64,000 bases of DNA from Apoda limacodes. Its lineage: Eukaryota; Arthropoda; Insecta; Lepidoptera; Limacodidae. Both the position numbers and the translations under genes were made by a program. Each line of letters starts with the position of its first letter. The stretch's first letter is position 1. Shown piece after piece: positions 56,059-64,000 of this stretch. A model generated the notes under the pieces. It searched no databases, was not told the DNA's origin, and worked only from the letters and a program-made list of their open reading frames with translations. The stretch is from contig OX291543.1 of NCBI GenBank assembly GCA_946406115.1, positions 5,892,501 through 5,956,500 on the forward strand. The letters are read 5' to 3'.

Positions 56059-59000
56059 GATTTGTGTGTACAGTTTTAAAAAAAAAAGTATAACACAGAG
56101 GTATTTTTAAAATGACGCTACTCTTTAAAACAAGCGTTTGTTGGCTGTCATATTGAGAACCAGACACTAACCAAAGACGGATTACCTAAAGACAAATCAT
56201 AATGATACGAAGTAGTATCTCGTAAAAAATTAACATCTTCATAACATTGTTCACAATCACAAATCACATGTTTTGGTCTTTACATTTACATGTTCTACAT
56301 AAATAGTTAGCATAAAAACTTTTAACAAAGCCCGTTATAGAATGGATGCCGAAATTGTCTCCCAAGACCAATAAGTGCTAATTCAAAGTATATAGTGCCT
56401 TTAAAACTTGGAATATCTATAGTAACACCACTTTCTGAAAAAAAATTGAATGCATCAATTAGAGGACGAAATATCATATTATTCCCAAAAGAAACTCGAT
56501 CTGTTGAGTGAAACAAAAGTGTAAGGAATATATATACATATATATAAACTGCACCTAGTTTGTGTGCACCTGCATGACTTCCAAGAGGATTGCCTACTTC
56601 AAAATCGTCAAAATACATAAACAATGGTAAAACTGTACGATTTAAATGAGAAATTTGTCTATTTTTTCAAAAAGTTCCCTGAACGAAAATTTGTTTTTAT
56701 TTAATATATCAATATATTCTAAAATTTCTATAAATACATTCTCAAGTGACAAAAAATTTTGCAAAACGTGACGAAATGGTACGAAATGTTCAACACACGA
56801 GACAGTTTCGATGCTCGATGTGCCACCACGCTTGCGTCTATCCAGTCTTTGACCTATAACCACGACTTGTGGGTCTAAAAAAGAACCTTTAGCTTTGTAA
56901 TAATTGATTCGTTTTCTTTCGGTATCGAATTTAGAGATAGAAGCAGCCAAATCAATCAAATATTCAAAGTTTTGTGAAACATTTGTATGATGAGTCTTTT
57001 TGTAATGTTTCTTAAAAGAGTCAAACTCGTGAAAACTCGATGCAGCTTCAGCGCATTTATATAACTCAAAACTGTTTGTATTCTGAACAAATTCAAAATT
57101 CAGTTTTAAAATTTTAAGTCTGCGAAATATTCTAAACACAAGAATAAATATATATTAGCGATAAGACTGCCAATTTGTCATCTTTTTGCTTATTTTAATA
57201 TGTGTTCTTTGTTTATGCACAATAAAGTATATTATTATATAACCATTGCAACAAATTTCTTTAAGTCGTAGTAAATTGTTGTTTCAATTACCTAGTAAAT
57301 CACAATTAGTCATTAAATCCTACTTCAGCTAATAATGCTTTCTGAATAAATAGCCACGTTCGACATTTAGAAGGATATTGCGCGTTAAAGGCCCAAAAGA
57401 TTTTAAAACAAACATCTACTGAATCTAAGACACTAGATGTGGAGTAAAATACATCAATGTGATTGTATGTGCTCAAGATCAGACCCAATAATTAAGACAA
57501 ATGGCTGCAAAGTAATGCCAAAGTTTTAAATCTTATTACGTCTCTCATCTACTATTTGTTTTACATTTGTGTCTGTACGTGAAATTGTTATGAAACCTTC
57601 CTGGACTTCTTCTTTTGAAGGTCTCCAGCTTTTCCTATTTTCTTTGTTAGATTTCAGTGGAATTGTTGCTACTGATTGCAACATCGGGATTAGCAGAAGT
57701 GCAGCAGCATTTGATTTATTCTCTGGTGCTGAAAAGATTAGTTAATGAAAAGATATAATAGTCTTTTGAATAGCTACACATTGGTCATAAATTTTCTAAA
57801 AAAGTAACCCACCATCTTTTCTGGATATCAACGATGTTAAATTTTAGTTCTTTGTTGTACGTCCTTCTGCCACATTAAAATTTTTAGGTTTAAAATTGGG
57901 AATAAATCCTTTAACTTGTCTGTCTTTTCAGGAAACAAACTTTCAAAGTCATATTTAATCAAAAATGATATATTACTAATCATAATGTAATAAAATTTAT
58001 AATATGAAATGACATATTACTAATAATAAAGTAAAATATCTGAAACAAGTGAGGTACCAAAGTTTTTCTCCTTAACTGGTACAATAGTTGCGCTTTTTTC
58101 AATAAATAGATTTTTTTTAAATAAAATGTAATGCATAATTTTATTGTGACTTATTTCATTACTTAAAGAAAACTTAATTATTTGTGCTTACCAAAAAATA
58201 TCCTGAAGGTGTTTTCAATGCAGGGAATTTCTTAAGATATTCATTGATTGTAAGGCTAGGCTTGCTGTTGAGTTGTTTCTGCCGTGCCTGGAATGTTAAA
58301 CGCCACTTGTTTTCCACCGTTGACCACGGGTTACTGCTATTTTCTAGCCGCAACATAAATTCTTTTATCAATGCATCATCATTTTCCGAAAATGAGTCAA
58401 ATGACTTAATACTCAATGAAGAAGACCTGCTTACTGCGTCACTTCTTTGCCTCTTTATGAGCCCACTTTCTCTATATCGTCTTCTCAGGTTCTGGTTTCA
58501 TCAGGCAATTTTCCAGCACTTTTCACTGATTTATTACACCAGCAGTTGATTCAACAAATTTGGTATGAAAATAAACAATCAGCCTTTTTTCTAAGGGAAA
58601 CAGATTAATAATTTCTTGAGCCCATTTTCTAAAAATAATATTCGTCACCAATTGTGTTGGGTTATCTTTTAAAATATGTTGACGAATTATTGTAACCATT
58701 AGATTTCTAGCAGTTTGATTTAAAGGTTGTTGTTTGTCACTGTTCAAAATCTCTTTTCCTTCGATTGTTTGTTGCAGCAGGCTTTGTGAATTCTAAAAAG
58801 CAAACAAAACACGTTTTTTTTTATATTATGTAGTGTAATATTTATAATGTTTATTGTTAGTCCACCGGAATTACAAAACGAAAAAAAAACAGCTTACTAG
58901 TTGGCAATTTAGATAAGGGACTTTAAGGGAATATTTATTTGCATTTTAAATACGACATACACTTGAGAGCATAAAATCGACCACCCCTTACATTTTTTGT

Positions 59001-59094
59001 TGCATTATTATTTACTCCTTTTTTTAATTTATAATAGCTTTTCATTTAGCATACCTATAGACACCTGGATTAATTACCTATCCAATGATGCATA
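56059..59094. repeat. large inverted repeat A, right arm (3,036 bp)
   Basis: Reverse complement of 50961-53996, collinear throughout. It abuts the next inverted repeat with no gap at 59094/59095. Confidence 0.97.
56165..58792 (-). pseudogene. transposase-like gene remnant, copy 2 (right arm)
   Basis: Mirror copy of 51263-53890, with the same exons, splice sites and frameshifts. One amino-acid difference is seen: RPLIDAF here against RPLIGAF in the left copy. Because the lesions are shared, the arms separated after the gene had already decayed. Confidence 0.6.
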
Positions 59095-59834
59095 CTCCCA
59101 CTTGTGGTTTTTGCCACAGTGACTGCAGGTCTGTTCGCTAGTTTGGCATGTTGACTTGGTGTGTCCGTTGTCGAGGCATAGTGTGCACTGGATTAGTGAT
59201 GATTGGTCTTGTACTGTTCTCCTTTGTAGACCAATGTATGCCTTGCCTGCTTCGGTGTACCGTTTGTGGAGAAAAGGTGTGACTTCCAGGACCGGGTGGC
59301 ATTATAAGTTATTTCTTGCCCGTCTCCTGTATTTAACCGTCATTAAATTCTCCTCCTGGGTTAAACCCGTGTGGCTCCACACTCTCTGTTTTGGGCCCTT
59401 AGTTGTTTTACTATCTGGTCGTCTTTGTGGTATGCCAGGACGTCCTTTATAATTATCCTTGGATTTTGTGTTTTTGCCACCTTAGCACGCAGTGATTTGT
59501 TTGTTTGTACCCTTGTCTTGACGAGTTGTAGGTCGTCTTTTGTGGTACAGCTGATGACTATTTTTTGATTTTTTGCCTTGCGTACTCTTTCTTGGCCCCT
59601 GCTTCCTTTATTGCTAGTGCTTTGGTGATCTGCTCTAGGACATTGTCTCCTGTATAATTGGGGTCTGTTGAGGAAACTAACAGTGTGTGGTTGGGTCTAG
59701 GGGCTGGTGGCTTCCTAGCTGCGACTGCGTAGGAACGTGTTTTTGTTTCTGCTATTGCTAGCTCCGACTCCAGGTTGGATTTAGGAGACGGAGGGGTGCT
59801 GTTTTTGTGGTTTTGTATATTTATTTCTCTGAGG
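59095..59834. repeat. inverted repeat B, left arm (740 bp)
   Basis: Paired positions sum to 121,223 with 61389-62128. The boundaries are sharp at CTCCCACTTGTGG (59095) and TTTCTCTGAGG (59834). The sequence is an antisense copy of part of the R1-like ORF1 found at 61389-62128; the frames on its plus strand are shadows. Confidence 0.95.
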
Positions 59835-60995
59835 AGTACAAAACGAGTTTCTTCTCTTCAAACAGTCACCCGTAGAGTCCCTCAGGGCTCAATTTTAGGA
59901 CCATTGCTATTTATCCTCTATATTGCGGACATAACTTCATCCATACAAAACTGCAATTATCATTTATATACAGATGACCTCCAAATATATTTGCCATTTA
60001 TTTCCAGTGACACCCCAACATCTGTAAACACAATTAACGAGGATCTTAATAGAATAGCACAGTGGTCGAATTAAACCTGTCTTGTTCTGAACCCAATCAA
60101 ATCAAAATTTATAGTGTTGGGTTCTAAAAAACAAGTTCAAGAAATTAAGGAGTATCAGCCTACAGTGGCTATTTCTGGACAGCCTGTAGATCAGGTGTCT
60201 GAATACCGGAATCTGGGACTTATAATGGACAGTAACTTAAAGTTTGAGACACATGTTGTGGAGGCTGTTAAGAACTGTTTTTATCGCTTAAGACTGCTGT
60301 ATAAAGTGTGTGTTTATAAACACAGACTTAAGAATAAGACTTTGTGACACAATGGTTCTCTTGAAACTCAACTATGTCGATACAGTCTATGGAGCTTGTT
60401 TATTGGCAAGAACACAGAGGCTTATACAAAGGGTTCAAAATTCATGTGCACGCTTCTGCTTCCCTGTTCCACCTAAGACACATGTGACACCTTATTTGAA
60501 CAAAGCCAGGATACTTAAGATGGAAGCAGGCAGAAAACTTCACCTGGCTTCTTTGATGTTTAGCATTGTAAAATTTCAAAAGCCATCCTGTCTATATGAA
60601 AAATTAACATGGGCCTGAGAAAGGAACAGGTATGAAACAAGAGCATCACTGTATCTTATACTGTGCCCACGACACAGATCTGCAGCTTTTCGAGGTAGCT
60701 TTAAGTTTGCAGCTAGTCGTTGCTGGAACGACTTACCACCACCGTACCGTGCTGCGATTACAAAGAAGTCATTTGTTACAAACCTGAAATCGTTGTTTTT
60801 GAAAAACCAGCTTTCTTTCTAATCACCACCATCTTACACAATAGATTTTCAGTAATTTTGTGCTTATTTACAAAAAACCCGTATCAATACAAAATTCGAC
60901 ACAATATGCACAAATATTTTCTTCCTTGTTTGGTACACGGCATAAATTATACATATTAGAATAAATTTTAGTAATATGTTTAATACTACTAATAA
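59833..60995 (+). mobile_element. C-terminal half of non-LTR element E (spacer of inverted repeat B)
   Basis: Plus-strand translation gives STKRVSSLQTVTRRVPQGSI and LGPLLFILYIADITSSIQ, the catalytic YTDDLQIYLPF, LNPIKSKFIVLGSKKQVQ, VSEYRNLGLIMDSNLKFE, YVDTVYGACLL, and a CR1-like tail, CWNDLPPPYRAAITKKSF. It begins exactly where the N-terminal half at 53997 ends (DNYL joined to RSTKRV). Stops at 60072 and 60346 interrupt it. The 3' end is placed near 60995, where ORF1 sequence of another element begins. Confidence 0.88.
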
Positions 60996-60999
60996 CTTC

Positions 61000-62290
61000 C
61001 GGAAATACAATCACAACTAAAAAAACATTCCGAAGCCAGACCCCACACCCAAACTGAACATAAAAGACATAGAAAAATCAATCCTAAACTGGAGCCTATC
61101 CCAATGCGTGTCGACGAGCTCCGACAAAGCATTGGGAAGATCCGAACCAACATGGAAGAAAACCACAAAAAAACGACAGAGCATACAAACCTACTACGAA
61201 AAATCACTTACCGCCCCCCTTCCAACTGAGGGCCAGTCAGAGACTAATAAAAAAATTGAGAACCTAACAACAACAATCACAGCAATGGCGGAAACGCTAC
61301 AAACTCCAATACAACAAACACCGATAAAAATCAATATTGACTAACACCTATAACCCATCACAGAAAAACTGGAAGAGGTCTCCTCGGGCCTCAGAGAAAT
61401 AAATATACAAAACCACAAAAACAGCACCCCTCCGTCTCCTAAATCCAACCTGGAGTCGGAGCTAGCAATAGCAGAAACAAAAACACGTTCCTACGCAGTC
61501 GCAGCTAGGAAGCCACCAGCCCCTAGACCCAACCACACACTGTTAGTTTCCTCAACAGACCCCAATTATACAGGAGACAATGTCCTAGAGCAGATCACCA
61601 AAGCACTAGCAATAAAGGAAGCAGGGGCCAAGAAAGAGTACGCAAGGCAAAAAATCAAAAAATAGTCATCAGCTGTACCACAAAAGACGACCTACAACTC
61701 GTCAAGACAAGGGTACAAACAAACAAATCACTGCGTGCTAAGGTGGCAAAAACACAAAATCCAAGGATAATTATAAAGGACGTCCTGGCATACCACAAAG
61801 ACGACCAGATAGTAAAACAACTAAGGGCCCAAAACAGAGAGTGTGGAGCCACACGGGTTTAACCCAGGAGGAGAATTTAATGACGGTTAAATACAGGAGA
61901 CGGGCAAGAAATAACTTATAATGCCACCCGGTCCTGGAAGTCACACCTTTTCTCCACAAACGGTACACCGAAGCAGGCAAGGCATACATTGGTCTACAAA
62001 GGAGAACAGTACAAGACCAATCATCACTAATCCAGTGCACACTATGCCTCGACAACGGACACACCAAGTCAACATGCCAAACTAGCGAACAGACCTGCAG
62101 TCACTGTGGCAAAAACCACAAGTGGGAGGACTGCCACAGCCGTCAAACTAATAAACCACCAAGATGTACGTACTGCATTAAACAAAAAAGGACCACAGCA
62201 GAATCAGCACATAACGCCCACAGCCCAGAATGTCCAGAGCGGGCCAAATGGGATTCTATAGCCCGTTCCAGGATAAACTACATGTGCTAA
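61000..62290 (+). pseudogene. R1-clade ORF1 (gag with zinc knuckles), decayed
   Basis: In shifting plus-strand frames: PKLNIKDIEKSILNWSLSQ, RVDELRQSIGKIRTNMEENH, SELAIAETKTRSYAVAARKP, TTKDDLQLVKTRVQTN, KRYTEAGKAYIGLQRRTVQD, then three zinc knuckles: CTLCLDNGHTKSTC, CSHCGKNHKWEDC and CTYCIKQK (62030-62180). The protein ends near 62290 (SRINYMC). Stops at about 61345, 61665 and 61860 break it. The part 61389-62128 also exists inverted at 59095-59834. Gag binds the element RNA. Confidence 0.8.
61389..62128. repeat. inverted repeat B, right arm (740 bp)
   Basis: Reverse complement of 59095-59834. It lies inside continuous R1-like ORF1 sequence, so this arm is the resident copy and 59095-59834 the displaced one. 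Confidence 0.95.
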
Positions 62291-62329
62291 GGGCCCATCA
62301 AACACCACAACAGGTTCCAACTCCAATAT

Positions 62330-64000
62330 AAAATTCGTCCAAGCCAATCTTCAGAGGTCAAAGGCCTCCACATTAGAACTGCTTCAGGCGGTAGAAGTAT
62401 CCAAAATCTCCATCGCCCTCGTACAAGAACCTTACGTGGGCAACACAGGAGTCATGAAACAATACCCTGGCACCAAAAGCATCCAGTGCACTCTAAACCG
62501 CCAAAAACCAGTAAAAGCAGCAATTATCATAGCGGACGACCGGCTAGAGGCTATCCATGACCCTCAACTTGTGACGGAAACAGAAGCTGCCGTCCTCATT
62601 AAGATCGGACAGACGAAGATCGGCATCATCTCGGTCTATCTGGAGGGGAACCAAGACATTAACATTAATCTAAATTCAATACAAAATAAAATCAATAGTC
62701 TCAAAACTAACAACATTATAATAGGGGGGGACATCAACGCCTGGAGCCCATGGTGGAGGAGTCCGACAGTGGATGAGAGAGGAGCGACATACAATTCCTT
62801 CCTAAATCAAATCAACCATCACATCCTTAACGTCGGAAACACCCCAACCTTCGAGGTCTACAGAAGAGGCACACTATGCGCAAGCATAGTGGACGTAACA
62901 ACTTGCAGTCAACCCCTATTGGGCAAAATCCAAGACTGGGAGGTGAACAAAAACATCACAACCTCGGACCACAACGCGATTACATTTAACTTGCGCCTCA
63001 ATAAAAATATCGAACCATTACATCCGGTGTCGACGCGCAAATACAACACCAAAAAGGTAACGTGGTCTAAATTTTCCGACACTCTACAGAGACTACTAAA
63101 ATCTCGACAGATAAGAGTAAAGAACATCTCCCCCATAGCGACCCCTGAACAACTGGAAAACATCGTCCAGGCCTACACCGACTCAATAACAGAAGCATGT
63201 GAGGCCGAAATTCCAAAAATCAAATTAAAACAGGGGAAAACCAAACCAACATGGTGGACATCTGAGTTGGAAAATCAGAAAAAAGAGTTCCTGCGTCGCA
63301 TTAGGAACGCAGCACCTTCCAGAAAAGAACACGTCATCCAATTATATCTCGACGCCAAAACCACATACAACGAATCAATAAACCACCACCAAACTCAAAG
63401 CTGGAAAACATTTTGTGAGCAACAAGACAAAGAAAGCCTGTGGGACGAAGTCTACCGAGTCATCAGGAAAACAGCCAGACGACAAGAAGACATGCTACTC
63501 AGAGGGGAGGACGGAAAAACCCTACCTCCCGAAGAGTCAGCCCAACTACTGGCCAAAACATTCTATCCAGACGATTCGGCAGACACAGATAACCTCAGCC
63601 AAAAATTCTTAAGGGAGTCCATTAACAACATCAAAAACTGGCAAAAACAACAATACCTGGGAGAAAATGACCCGCCGTTCACCGGCGAGGAACTAGAAAA
63701 AGTACTTCTCTCCCTCAACACCAAAAAGGCCCCTGGACCTGACGGCCTCACAGCGGATATAAGTATGGCAGCCATCCGAAGCGGACGAGACATCTTCCTG
63801 GCACTAGCCAACAAGTGCCTCTCTCCACTGCCCATGGTGCCCACTTCCCAACACCATGGAAAAAGGCCCATGTAGTCATAATCCGCAAACCAGGTAAAGA
63901 GGACTGCACCCACCCCAAATCATATCGACCTATAGGCCTACTATCCATGTTAGGCAAAATCATAGAGAAAATGATGATCGGACGAATACAATGGCACGTC
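62330..64000 (+). CDS. R1-clade ORF2: AP endonuclease and start of RT (partial)
   Basis: The frame starts about 62330 (KFVQANLQRSKASTLELLQA, IALVQEPYVG) and stays open to 63875. The endonuclease has NIIIGGDINAWSPWWRS (catalytic Asp-x-Asn), TPTFEVYRRGTLCASIVDV and TSDHNAITFNL (His motif). An RT start follows, with LSLNTKKAPGPDGLTADI at about 63710-63755. A frameshift near 63840 moves the frame to PTPWKKAHVVIIRKPGK and SYRPIGLLSMLGKIIEKMM, which runs off the right edge. The RT catalytic motif would be outside the window. Endonuclease and RT together insert the element by target-primed reverse transcription. Confidence 0.9.

Larger units (their letters stand above)
60996..64000 (+). mobile_element. 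R1-clade non-LTR retrotransposon, cut by window edge
   Basis: ORF1 fragments (about 61000-62290) are followed by ORF2 (about 62330 onward) on the plus strand. The type of zinc-knuckle gag, the QANLQRSKAS start of the endonuclease and the SYRPIGLLSMLGKIIEK RT motif are R1-clade. The 5' end is lost where element E abuts it at about 60995, and the 3' half is outside the window. Confidence 0.85.

Noticed and set aside
58184..58549. 121-codon frame mirrored at 51506-51871
   Set aside because: Antisense to the first exon of the transposase-like remnant in the arms.
50961..59094. Maverick/Polinton or giant foldback element, because of the 3-kb inverted arms
   Set aside because: No protein-primed DNA polymerase, retroviral-type integrase or capsid genes are present. 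The spacer is half of a non-LTR element whose other half lies outside the arms, so the arms are better explained by rearrangement.
59156..59568. Two plus-strand frames of 98 and 65 codons, repeated at 61655-62067 on the minus strand
   Set aside because: Both are antisense to R1-like ORF1; duplication only reflects inverted repeat B.
1..64000. A host protein-coding gene
   Set aside because: Every frame with recognisable homology belongs to a mobile element; host exons too short or too diverged to see cannot be excluded.

Overview
The window looks like insect chromosomal DNA, most probably from a moth or butterfly. It is AT-rich and intron-like, and no host gene can be recognised. The lepidopteran guess rests on two tRNA-derived SINE copies with the tail style common in that order, several copies of a short dispersed repeat family (core CACCTGAT...AAGCGGTTACC), and the mix of non-LTR and DNA transposon families. 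It is inferred from pattern, not from a search.

Almost everything interpretable is a mobile element, usually broken and often nested. From left to right: a piggyBac-like transposase 5' part with a 37-codon internal tandem repeat (1-0.9 kb); a decayed BEL/Pao retrotransposon (1.8-3.9 kb); a Penelope-like element (PLE) with inverted arms (5.5-10.1 kb) whose ORF is split by an internally deleted Ty3/gypsy element (5.9-7.7 kb); a P-element/THAP9-like transposase C-terminal part (10.1-10.9 kb); a remnant of an unnamed transposase-like family (12.5-13.9 kb); a second PLE fragment (15 kb); a P-element/THAP9-like N-terminal part (17.3 kb); a third PLE with inverted arms (22.9-24.3 kb) abutting a Helitron (24.4-27.2 kb).

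A nearly intact Jockey-clade non-LTR element (28.0-33.4 kb, ORF1 plus ORF2) is followed by a complete hAT transposon with an exact 8-bp target duplication (33.6-37.1 kb), an RTE-like reverse-transcriptase tail (38.6-39.4 kb), and a 4.38-kb DNA transposon with near-perfect inverted termini whose transposase has lost its catalytic centre (39.5-43.9 kb). A second, GC-rich Jockey element (45.5-47.2 and about 50.3-50.9 kb) is probably split by a CR1/Jockey-superfamily element (47.2-50.3 kb).

The most unusual part is 50,961-62,128. Two inverted repeats abut each other: arms of 3,036 bp around a 2,062-bp spacer, then arms of 740 bp around a 1,554-bp spacer. Both pairs are collinear with no net length difference. 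The spacers hold the N-terminal and C-terminal halves of one non-LTR element in opposite orientations, broken at one codon. The long arms carry a decayed multi-exon transposase-like gene. The short arms are a piece of the ORF1 of an R1-clade element that continues to the right edge (61.0-64 kb). This is either a complex recent rearrangement or an assembly error, and it is the first thing to check.
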